Under the pieces are notes generated by a model that was not told the DNA's origin, ran no database searches, and saw nothing but the letters and a program-made list of their open reading frames with translations. The translations under genes were made by a program, and so were the position numbers. This document shows, piece after piece, positions 34,310 to 45,800 of a stretch of 64,000 nt of DNA. How positions within the stretch are numbered: position 1 is the first letter of the stretch; each line of letters starts with the position of its first letter. The stretch lies in assembly GCF_043641665.1 (NCBI RefSeq), contig NC_092190.1, forward strand, positions 24,712,010 to 24,776,009. Reading direction: 5' to 3'. The DNA is from Enoplosus armatus (Eukaryota > Chordata > Actinopteri > Centrarchiformes > Enoplosidae).

Positions 34310-34830
34310 TTCCAGCTTCTCAGAAGTGAATATTTGGTGGTTTTCCTTGTCTTCTGTGATAATAAACTGAATATCTTTGGGGTTTTGGACCGTTGTGGTG
34401 GAAAATGGAAATGACTGATCAATTAATCAAGAAAATAATCAGATAAATCGATAATGAAATGTTGTTTGTGGAAAGTAACCCATTACCAAACAATAAAGTC
34501 ACCTTTATTATGCATGAACTTGTGTATTGCCCCTGGTGACCTGGTCTGCTCAGTTAACTTTGTCGATTAACTTTTTTAAACTTGTTTTTAAGTTCTATTA
34601 ACAGTTATAAAACATAGTTATAAAAAAACTCAGTCACGTCATCATGATGCTTGTTTTGTTTGACCAACAATCCAAAGGCCAAAGATATTCTGTTTATTAT
34701 GAAATACAGAACAAACGCTCACAACTGAGAGGCTGGAGTTCATGAATGTTTATATTTTTTTTGTTTTAGCTCAAATCTGACATATTTTTAATTCTCTGTA
34801 GATCATTCTTTGCTGTCACAACAACAGTTT
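34310..34830. mobile_element. hAT-like dispersed repeat pieces upstream of titin promoter
   Basis: Two pieces (34.31-34.47 and 34.64-34.83 kb) carry the ttttggaccgttg / gaccaacaatccaaaggcc cores and atcaattaatcaag ends typical of the family at 25205-25505. Confidence 0.5.
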
Positions 34831-34839
34831 ATCACTTCT

Positions 34840-35630
34840 CTCGGGCTTCTGATGATGTTGCTGGATCAGTACATCCAGACTTATAAGAGTCCGCTGATGT
34901 CCAGCTTCATGTTAGCAGTTATTATCAGGATCACTGACGACAGATAACCCAGACAGAGACAGACCCCAGTCCTGACATCAAACTCACTCACCTACTGAAG
35001 CTTCCCAGCATGCATTTGGTGACCAGAGCTGGGCCTCTTTCCTCTGTGCTTGTGTCATAACCCCAGACCAGCCAATCAGATCGTTGCTCAGCTTGTGGAG
35101 CTGTCCCTGTCAATCAAAGCGACCCATCAGCAGCTCACACAGACATGACAGACAGAGAGGAACATTAATACTGTGATTTACATGTTTGAATCCTTTAACA
35201 ACTAATCAGATCTACTTATCGTTCCTGCTGATCATCCTTCAAATCATTCATCATTTTTTTTATTTATCTGACAGCTATATTTACTGGTTACATAAAATCC
35301 TCCCACATTAGATCAGTGTGTGTAGTTGTGTCTCTTATATTAAATCAGTGTGAAGTCGTTCTCGTCGTGTTTCAGAAGTCTCTCTGTATATAAAGCAGTT
35401 CCACCAAAGAGACATTTCAACTCTAAACCTCTCACATGGTTTCATTTCAATAACTGTTCAAATGATCCAATATTTCACTGAAAATCAAAAATGTTTTTTC
35501 TTCTTTCCTCTCTTATTAATCATCTAACAACCCCTCAGATTTCTCTGGTGACCCTTTGGAGGGGCCCGACCCCTAGGTTGAGAACCACTGGACTTAACTA
35601 GCAAAGAGTATGTAAAAAGTATGTAAATTA
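34840..35630. other. intergenic DNA upstream of titin
   Basis: No gene is recognised. A short gagaaccactgg-type repeat end occurs near 35570-35592, just before the 28-bp array. Confidence 0.5.
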
Positions 35631-36785
35631 CTTAAACTAGCTAACTGTATATAAAGCAGTTAAACTAGCTAAGTGTGTATAAAGTAGTTAAACTAGCTAA
35701 CTGTATATAAAGCAGTTAAACTAGCTAACTGTGTATAAAGTAGTTAAACTAGCTAACTGTATATAAAGCAGTTACACTAGCAAACTGTATATAAAGCAGT
35801 GAAACTAGCTAACTGTAAATAAAGTAGTTAAACTAGCTAACTGTAAATAAAGTAGTTAAACTTAAACTAGCTAACTGTGTATAAAGTAGTTAAACTAGCT
35901 AACTGTATATAAAGCAGTTAAACTAGCAAACTGTATATAAAGCAGTGAAACTAGCTAACTGTAAATAAAGTAGTTAAACTAGCTAACTGTAAATAAAGTA
36001 GTTAAACTTAAACTAGCTAACTGTATATAAAGCAGTTAAACTAGCTAACTGTATATAAAGCAGTGAAACTAGCTAACTGTAAATAAAGCAGTTAAACTAG
36101 CTAACTGCGTATAAAGCTGTTAAACTAGCTAACTGTATATAAAGCAGTGAAACTAGCTAACTGTAAATAAAGTAGTTAAACTTAAACTAGCTAACTGTAT
36201 ATAAAGCAGTTAAACTAGCTAACTGTATATAAAGCAGTTAAACTAGCTAACTGTATATAAAGCAGTGAAACTAGCTAACTGTAAATAAAGTAGTTAAACT
36301 TAAACTAGCTAACTGTAAATAAAGCAGTTAAACTAGCTAACTGCGTATAAAGCTGTTAAACTAGCTAACTGTATATAAAGTAGTTAAACTAGCTAACTGT
36401 GTATAAAGCTGTTAAACTAGCTAACTGTGTATAAAGTAGTTAAACTAGCTAACTGTAAATAAAGTAGTTAAACTAGCTAACTGCGTATAAAGTAGTTAAA
36501 CTAGCTAACTGTAAATAAAGCTGTTAAACTAGCTAACTGCGTATAAAGCTGTTAAACTAGCTAACTGTGTATAAAGTAGTTAAACTAGCTAACTGTAAAT
36601 AAAGTAGTTAAACTAGGTAATTGTATATAAAGTAGTTAAACTAGCTAACTGTAAATAAAGTAGTTAAACTAGCTAACTGCGTATAAAGCTGTTAAACTAG
36701 CTAACTGTGTATAAAGTAGTTAAACTAGCTAACTGCGTATAAAGCTGTTAAACTAGCTAACTGTGTATAAAGCTGTTAAACTAGC
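35631..36785. repeat. 28-bp tandem repeat array with TATA-like units
   Basis: About 41 units built on agttaaactagctaactg followed by tatataaagc, with variants gcgtataaagctg, gtaaataaagtag and a 6-bp aaactt insertion that recurs in a higher-order pattern. Most units contain a TATAAA or AATAAA core on the plus strand. The array lies 1.6-2.8 kb upstream of the titin TATA box. Confidence 0.97.
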
Positions 36786-37429
36786 GGTATATTAAACTTT
36801 CAGTCATTTGAGAAGTGACATGTTTAACACTTTTAAAACACTTTTTCACTCTTAATCTTGATCTCACAATGTACATTCAGAGACAGATACTAAACAATAA
36901 AACTAACATAAATGACTCGAATATACAGACAAGTGTGAAATCTTAGGATTCTGTCGTGTGAACGAGAGCCGACCTGAACCTCATTAAAAAGCTTTAAAAA
37001 AAAAAAGCAAAATATTGTATATATATATATATAATTGTACTTAAATAGTGAAAGCCGTTAAAGTTACAGGCTAGTACTTACAGCATTATTTAGTCCATAG
37101 GACCGTCATTAATAAACTGCCTGTGGTGACCATGGCATAGTTATATTATACATATGTTTAACAAATAACACTTCTTACCTGTCAGTTTGTCTCAGTTCAC
37201 TCTGAAGTCCTGTTGTCTGTCAGACAACATTCGCCTTTTCTCTTCAAGCTAGCCCCATTTAACCTCGGCATAATTGATCCGTGATTATTAGGTCACACGG
37301 ACATCCATGCCCCACAGACAACTCAAAAAATGTCCTTTTTTAATCTGTTGTCCACCATGAGGCTCAGTATTCAAAGATATTCTAGTGATCCCACACATGT
37401 CTTCTGTCATTGTTTGCCCGGGGCGAAAC

Positions 37430-37690
37430 CAACGTCTAGCTAGCTAAATCCAACACTTCCAGACGGCGCTAGCTAGCTAGAGAGGAGCGGAGCGGCGCAG
37501 TCTGCAGAAATATTCGATTCAATGTTGGCGTCGGTTCGGACAAACGCTGTATCATAGCGGACAGAAAGACATCTGTGGGATCACGCGAATAACCCTGACG
37601 GTGCAAGCTGCCGCGGGATAACAGGTGAACAATAATAATTTTTACTTTCCCCCCCAAGATTTGTGTGGGAAACGCGGTGTGACCGAATCA
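37430..37690. promoter_or_regulatory. CpG-dense block, possible promoter or first exon
   Basis: About 18 CpG dinucleotides lie within about 160 bp (37475-37640) in an otherwise CpG-poor intergenic region. On the plus strand it ends with a donor-like ACAG|GTGAAC at 37624/37625. It sits between titin and ccdc141, away from both known starts. It could drive an unannotated plus-strand or divergent transcript. Confidence 0.45.
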
Positions 37691-38327
37691 CGGAGCGCTC
37701 AGGTCACTCATGGATCTGTATTCAAGCTAACTTTAACCTGCTGTTAGCTAACATGCTAACATGACAGGTAAAGATTTATCTAACGCGCTAGATAGTTAGC
37801 CAAGTGTGTGGCTAGTAGTTAATCAGCTTAACTAATATTGGCATTGTACCTTGTGACAAAATTCTCACATTGACTGCAGTTGAAGTTAAAGTGGAACCAA
37901 ATAGTCTCGGAAATGAAATGAAGTTGAAGTACTGTTCACCGTATACCAATACTTTATTTACAACTTGCATTCCTGTAGATTTTCAATCATTGATTGGAAA
38001 AGTCCCAAATGGGGATCAAAGGTGGGCCTTCTGGTATTATTACGTGTTTCATTCAGTTGAACTGCATTTAGGTTGGTTTGGTCAAGTCAGCATTTGTACT
38101 GCTGACATTACTACTGGAACAGCAAAGCTGAAGGATTCAACCATTAACACATTACTTATACTGAGCTGTTTGATTTAACACTGAACTGTTTATTTATTAC
38201 TTTAAGCCGTTTTGTTTATCCACTACCAGCTGACTTTTCACACGCTCTTTATAGCAATAGTTACAGCTGACTCAATATGTGAATACATTTTTACAATCAA
38301 ATCATGATTTCTGTTTTTTCAAATTAG

Positions 38328-38525
38328 TTCAGCTACTCTACAAGTTTTCCAAGTACCCCCTGGCAACTGCCGCAGAACCCCCGGATGTACAGGAAGCCTG
38401 TCCCGGGCTGGGAACCACTGCGCCAGAGGATCCACCCTGTGAACCTGCTCCCAAACTGCTGCCCTACTTAGCTGTTGACTGCGGACATTGTTCCTTTGAA
38501 ATAAAAAGTTCCTTACAATCATACT
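38328..38525 (+). ncRNA. possible last exon of a plus-strand transcript
   Basis: A pyrimidine-rich tract and ATTAG precede 38328, a 200-bp GC-richer stretch follows, and AATAAA occurs at 38500-38505. Part (about 38340-38430) resembles a dispersed repeat with a gggaaccactg end, so it may be only a repeat. It is speculative and would pair with the CpG block at 37.45-37.65 kb. Confidence 0.2.
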
Positions 38526-38744
38526 GAACTGGCTGTATGATTTGATAAACACAGGAAAGTGGGCACATGGCTGACTATTTATTTATTTTAAAGAAAACGT
38601 TTTCAGAATGAAGAATTAAAATTGGGGAATTGACAAACACTTTTAACTGCTTACTTTCTTCATATAATAGAGTTGAGGGAGACAGAAAACTGCCATTAAA
38701 ACTCAATCAATCTGCAACAAAAGTCATATTTCTTAGTTTAAGGG

Positions 38745-38750
38745 TTTATT
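38745..38750 (-). terminator. ccdc141: candidate ccdc141 polyadenylation signal
   Basis: The minus strand reads AATAAA about 830 bp downstream of the ccdc141 stop codon (39580-39578). Further AATAAA-like motifs lie at 38579-38590. Which is used cannot be told from sequence alone. Confidence 0.45.
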
Positions 38751-39577
38751 GAAACATCACCAAAAACCAACTGTGGGTGAATCTTATTAACATTCACATT
38801 CATCATCCTGTGCACCATGAGTCAGTGATAGCAAATGATCCACAACACAAACACGTTCAGTATGCCTTTATGAACAGTTATATTCTACCGAAGGAAAGTA
38901 CATCAGCACGTCGCTTCACTTAAGTTGATTGTACATTGTACATATGAAACCAGATTTCGTTGTTCATCGGTTAAAGAGAAAAACTGATCAATGCCAGTTG
39001 TTATTAGGATTCATCATCAGTACGCCATTCAGACATGTAGACGGTATTAATTGTGATTGAGGGTGTTCAGCTGCTGATCCTCTAATGTCCACTAGATGCC
39101 GCTCTGATAAAACTGACTATTGAAGTGAATGAGACACATGTTTACAACAACAACAAGAAAATCATTTTCAGAGTGAGAACACTGTTCTGTTAAGAGGTTA
39201 CTAGCAGGGGGGCCAATATAATTATTATTTAGTACAACTTACTTATACAGTCAAAACTATCAAATATGTAGTCTTATTCCTTCATCAGGTCTGAACAGTG
39301 TGCGAGTGCATGTTCACTTCACGTGTAGTCTTCATCGTCTCTGGTTCTGCTTCTGTTTCCACTGTTCTCTGCACAGTTTGGAGATTAAGCTCATTTGTAA
39401 CACTGCAAACATGTTAATCAGTAACGCAGTCGTTGGAGTATGTCACTGGCTTAATTACATTTCTCACAGTAACATAAAATTCTTCAGTGAGAGGGGGACC
39501 AGCTGCTCTGGGATCAGAAAGAAAATCAATATTGGCAGTTCCTTTGTTTTCTGATGGAAGCTCCAGGTTTCAGGTCA

Positions 39578-39860
39578 TTAGAGTACTATCAGGTAGAGCA
39601 GCCACAGTAGAACACACAGTGTACCAAACCAGGTCTGCCAGTCCACGCTGATGATATCAAACACTTCGGCCACCAGCCACTTGTCGCTGCTGCCGCTGCT
39701 GTTACCAGCTGCCTGCTGTGGATCGTGAGGGGCGACAGCCCGGACCTCGTATAACCCACCATCTGAGTCCGACGCCTCTGGGATAAACAGGAAGTGTTTC
39801 CGGTCCTCGCAGGCCAGTGCTTGGCCCGGGCCGATGGCTGACACCTCTCCATCTTTAAAC
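39578..39860 (-). CDS. ccdc141: ccdc141 last exon: end of Ig domain and C-terminal hydrophobic helix
   Basis: After acceptor TTCAG it completes [20 protein letters not shown] of an Ig domain. Strands follow to [14 protein letters not shown], where the usual second Ig cysteine is replaced by Val. It ends with [20 protein letters not shown] and a final L before TAA at 39580-39578. The last 20 or so residues form a hydrophobic helix like a tail anchor. Confidence 0.9.
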
Positions 39861-42800
39861 CTGAAGTGACCATGATGACAGGAGGTCAGACAGCACACAG
39901 CCTCACTCTGGGCCAGGGGAGCCCCTACACATGATGGACCCCCTGACAACAGCTCTGATACAGTAAATATTTGTTTTATATATATTTAAGTCCTGTTATG
40001 TTACAGGATCCCTGACTGCGTCACCAGACAGCCAAACTCCAGACTTGAGGGAAAGTTGGATGCTGTGATGTGTAAAATAGATGACTTGTTGGTGCAGCGG
40101 TGTCAGTTTGTATTTCAGTGTTCAATGTTTCGCTTCACTGCCTTTGTTTTGTTACAAAGTGTGTGCAGGAATCACAGAACACTGTTAACTAGCAAGTGTA
40201 TGTTAATCAATTATTAATTATTAAAGTCAGAAAGCAAACATTCAGTGACTGATGAAATGTTATTATCAAACTGCAATATAACACACATTAAAATGTCACT
40301 TCACCTTCAAACCATGGAGGCGACTTTTGAATGAATTGATGACGAAGAGTTTGTTAAATGTGAGAAACAACACACAACACACAAGCCTAAAGTTTAACGT
40401 TTAAATCCATTTAAACCTGGAAACCAGCAGCATCTCATCAACAAGTTATCACATCAGCTGCCTGGATCCGCAGCCCAGCTACTGTCCTAGACTACGGTCT
40501 GCATGGAGCTGGAACATGCTTCACTGTCTGCTTCACTGTCTGTTACAAGCTGAAAACAGTGAATCAAAACAACTCGTTACCACTGGAATACAAATTGTAC
40601 ATGTTGAGCAAGCAAACATTAGTTAGTACTTGCTAGCTAATGTTAGGGCAACTTCTTCTGAAAAGCACGGCTATAAGCTTGTTAGCATGTTAACATTATC
40701 TTTTGCGACAGCTTCTGTTTTAGATATTGTTCTACGACTTTGCTTTAAGCGCATAGTTGCGCATGTGCAGTATAGATGAAACCCCATTAACTGATGGAAC
40801 GCCTTTCCAGCTCAGCTATTTCTAGTTAGAAATGTATTTCTTTAACTCTTTACAGTAGGCTTACAAGATGATCAGGTGTTGAGGAGGATTTGCACAGTTC
40901 ATTAAATTTAAGTATTGCTATGTGGATGAATACAGGACTAATATCTCAATCCCTTAACACCTGCGTTAGCATGGGTCTTGATTGATCAGCTCAGTCACTT
41001 AAGGTTATGCTGTAGGTGAGGTACAAGCAGACTCAAAATGTAGTGTAGGTTTACATCCCCAAGGCACGTCAGCTAGCCGATATTATGTTACTATGGGAGA
41101 AGAAGATTAACATCAAGATCATGGGAACACAGAGAATAAGCTCTCCGTCCATCGTCACTTAGTTTACAACATAGACAGATTTAATCTCAACTGTTACCCA
41201 TTCCATGATAGCCGACCAACGAGCGCAGCTGCAAGATTAATAATCCAATCAGCATGAAAGGTTGCCCCTTAACTGTCACCACATAAGCAGTATGAGTCAA
41301 GTTAGGGAGACAGATTGTATAAGGGGACACACCTTAATGCCAGGTGTAAATATGATCCAGATTTAGACATAAGGCACATGTTACTGCAGGTGTAAAAGGT
41401 ACCTGAAGGTGAGTTGTGTAGATAATGATTTCATGAAGCTTGTGTGTTATCGTGGAGCTGGTTATATGCTACCCACCAGGTGAGCGTGGGCTCTGGGTGT
41501 CCCATCACCTCCACCTCTAGGGTCACTGGAGAGCCCTCCATGACGGTAGCTCTAGACAGGGGCCTTGTGAAGCAGGGAGGGCCAGGTTTAGAGGCTTTTC
41601 CCTGGGGAAGAGACTCTGCCTGGGCCTGGGGAAGAGGAGGAGGAGCAGGAAGGGGAGGCCCTCGGATCTGAGGAGTAAGTCTGATCTCCTCACGGATGGC
41701 CATGGGCTGACAAATGTTTGGGTCTTGGTCTGGAGTTAGTAGATGAGGTGGAGAGGAAAGAGGGGTGACATGCAGATTAGCCTGCTGGGCCAAAGCTTGG
41801 GTCTGTGCTTCGGGCTGAGGAGCAGCAGACTTGGCAGGGCTGCTGGGGATCATGCCAGGGTCATGCACACACTGCTGGGCACAGGTGGAGGTCAAGGACT
41901 CGTGGAGGGAGTAGACTGCCTGGTGGCTCTGCTTGCTGCTGAATCTATTACTGCTGGTGGTGGTACTGCTGGATGTACTGATGTTGCTGACACTGTTTGG
42001 CTCTGGAAGAATGGGGGCATGGACCTCAGGTAGACCTCCACTAGCCTGAGAGAAGGGGCTTTCTTGCTGTGACCTGAGATTGTTGCTAGTCTGTGGCACA
42101 TTGCAATGACTGTTTGGAGGGGAGGACTGACAGTAAACAGTTTGTTGGGTGACAGTGGTGGTTGTGGTAAGGCTGCTGCTTTGCAGCGTGGACACTGAGG
42201 ATGTCTCCTTGCTGGTTCGGGAGGAAAGTAAATCCTGATCAAGGCCACTCATGGAATCTGGGAAGGACTGTGGAAAACTGTTGTCTTGACAAATGGCAGT
42301 TCTGGTTTGAGGAAAAGTAGTACTGGATTTGAGGGATCTAGTGTCTTTTGGAGGGGTCTTGTCCTTGTGGAGATCAGGGTCTGAACCATTAAAGGGCTGA
42401 GGACAATAGTTTGAATGGGTGGGGCTGTAATTGAGCTCTGCAGCCCGGGGAATGGGCTCAGTCTGTGACCAGGTCTCACCTTTGGAGGCAACGTTTTGGA
42501 TGATCTTACCCTGGGTACCTGTACCTGTCCTCCTCTGAGGATGGTTATACTGACTGCTGTGCTCCTTTAATAGGGGCTTAGTTTGTGAGGGGCTCCTCTT
42601 CTCAGGGACATTGTTGTCCTTGTTGGAACAACTGTCTTGAGTGTTGCTCTTGTGGACTGGGTTGGTGCCAGAGGGGAAGCTCTGTTCAAGGCCCCCCAGA
42701 GAACAGTCAGCACTCCTCAGGATGGTGCACAGAGTGCTGGTGAGCAGGTTTGGAGCAGGAACCGTCAACGGACTCCGGACTAACGAACTGGACTCTGATC

Positions 42801-45800
42801 TGAACCTGTAACACACACAACAGGAGCAAACTCTTATATCTGGCCTCTTGGTGGATTAGTGAGCTACGGCTCATACTAAGAAACTGCCACTGAGGTTAAA
42901 TGTGGCCTGTGACTTTTGTTGCATGTCCTTGTCCTGCCTCCTGTCTTACACAGCCATTAGATTGTCCCTTAGTAGGGCTGGGTATCACACCTCAATACTT
43001 TACACATTACTTAAATCAGTGTAGAGCGCAGACATCCACAAAACTTGTTTACTTGACAATACCTGACAAAGATCTCCATCAATGGACTGAAGCTGTTTTA
43101 AATTACATTTATTGGGAGTTATCGGTACAGTATGAGGATCTTTTGTCTGACTTTGGCACAAAGCCAGTTCCATAAAGAAATGGTTTTCCCAGTTTGGTGT
43201 GGAAGACCTCGAACAGCCTGCACAGAGCTCTGTCCTCAACCCCATCCAACTCTTTTTGGGATACACTGAAACACCAACTGCGATCCAGACCTTATCACCC
43301 AACATCAGGGTTGGACCTCACTAATGCTCTTGTAGCTGAATGGGGGCAAATCAATGCAGCCAGATTCAAAATCTGGTAGAAAGTTACACTGTCACATATG
43401 GATGAAATGTTCAGCTGTCCACATACTTTAGGCCACTTAGTGTATCTTCACTGGTGATGAGGCTAGCTTCTGCTGGTGTCTAGAACCATAACAACATACA
43501 AAGGAATCTTGTTCTGATGTTACTCCGTGATGTGTCCTCATACAGACCTGGTGCTGTTGTGAAGGCTGTTGGGAGGAGTTGGACAACTCTGGCTGGACTC
43601 TCTCTGTTGTTGGACTGCACCAGTGGCAGTACCAACCCCGCTGTGCTCTGACTGGGCACGGTACTGGTGGCTGTACTGGTTGACGTGGACACTGTGGGAA
43701 CTGAAACAGGTGCCCTCCTCAACATCTGATTGAACCATGTAGGACTCTGGTGTCTCTGCTAGCGGCGGCAGGGAAATGTCGTCAGGTGATGCACACTCGT
43801 ATTCATCATTGGAGAGAGAATCCTCAGTCATCACTTCTTGTTGCTGGAGCTCCACCTCCGACAGGCCTCCTGCTGATGCATCCTGGGTAAAAAGGAATAT
43901 TACACTGATCACTGCTGCTTATATGCACTGCGCACTGTCACAGGAACAACAATGTTTGCACAGTTAGCTACATTTCTTTGTCCATATATCTGACTTGTGC
44001 ACTAACTCAAATATACTCACTGAAGTGGCTAACATTGCAGCTAAGCTAACGACAGACAACAGAAAGGTTTCTGGTAGTTTGTGGGAGATTTCTGTTTCAA
44101 ACTCAAAGCCAGTCAGAGCTCATTGACGTCTTGTTATAGTTAGTTTCTCGTTCTCAGATTTAATTTTAGCTATTGTCCTCAGCTAAAGGAAGCATAACGT
44201 TACCACCCTGGAACCTCAGTATAACCCAGGCAGACTCTATACATTGGATTATAAACAACCAAGTTGCAGCGGATCTGTCAAAGAAAAGGGGGCCAAAAAA
44301 CAGAAGTTCAGGCTTTGATTCATTTAGTTGCAGAACATTCAGAGTGGGGCTACGTCTTACAGAGTCGCCTGGCTTTATGGAACATACAGTTGTGTATCAT
44401 CAATGTAGACATAAAAATGAACGCTGTTTTTTTTAATATGCGGCCCCGTAGCAGCATGTAAATGGAAAATGAAAGTGAATTGAACTCTTCATGATTAACC
44501 AGAAGCGGTGCCATGTTTGATCCACAGGAAGTGGAGACCACCTGCTGTCCTGTTTCTTGTGTCTCCTTTCTCTGAAACTCCCTCTGGATGTCAGAGAACG
44601 ATGGACCAATCACAGAGGGAGGGGGCGTGGCCTCTACGTTGGAAGGCTGTAATTGGCTGTGGATGGTGTGGACCCGTCGGCTTGCCTCCACTGGGGAGCA
44701 GGAGAGGCTGAAGGTGTGGGTGGAGCAGCAGGAGGAGGCGAACCTCTCGCAGTACAACTGTTGTCTGTGACTGAAGCAGAGACGACACGATGAACCTTTA
44801 TTTATACAGACAATGTTGTGCTCCGTCTATGAACACATACAAGATTAGATCAGAAGTGACATTTTAATGTGTGTTAATGTTATATTGCAGTTTGATAATA
44901 ACATTTCATCAGTCACTGGATGTTTGCTTTCGGACTTTTACAGTAATAATTAATAATTGATTAACATACGTTTGCTAGTTAACAGTGTCACTTCCAGTAA
45001 GTGCTTATGTGTTTTATGGTCTTTCTTCTATGTTCCATTTATTTTAGTCTAGCTCAGAAATCCATGGTTCCCAGAGGATTAATACTATCTTTGATGATCA
45101 CCTGACATTAAATCTAGCGCCACCAGCAGGTCCTGTGAAATATCTCAACATCTACTAGTCATCCTGATTTTGGTGAGACCCTGTTTTCTAGCGCCACCAT
45201 GAGGTTCACATAAGTAGTTTGAGTGAAATATCCTGAAGACAAACAATGTAAATATTTTCTGTTCCATTCACTCACACCATTTATTCACCTTTCAGAATAC
45301 AAATCAAACTGTACAGACTTTAACAGATATACCTTCCCTCCTGGAGGTCCGTCTGTCTGTCCGTCTGTCTGTCCGTCTGTCTGTCTGCCTCCTGACTGCA
45401 GCTTTTCTGTAACGGAGGCTTCCTATTGGCCGCAGTCTGCCTCTTCACAGGAACCTCCTTCCCATCATGCTCGGCGGTCAGTTCGGGGGTGTGGCCTGTC
45501 TCCTTCAGCTCGTACTGGAGGCAGATGCGCTTCAATATTTTAATAATTCTGATAATGTATTAATATATATAATATCTAATATTTTTCTTGCAGCATTATA
45601 GCATCACTAAAAGTCAGATGAGAATATAACTTACAGTCTCTTATATATTTCTATATGTTTACGTTCTTCTAGTCTGTGGTGATTCGTTTTACCATGTCAG
45701 CTGCCTCCTGTGTGCTGCGGTTATCGGACTGCTCCTTCTTCATCATCTTTCGGTTTTCCTTCAACTTCTTCTCCGTCTCTTCGTCTTTCTCTCCATCTTT

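Noticed and set aside
35631..36785. Regularly spaced repeats resembling a CRISPR array
   Set aside because: Units are contiguous 28-bp tandem copies without unique spacers, in a vertebrate intergenic region.
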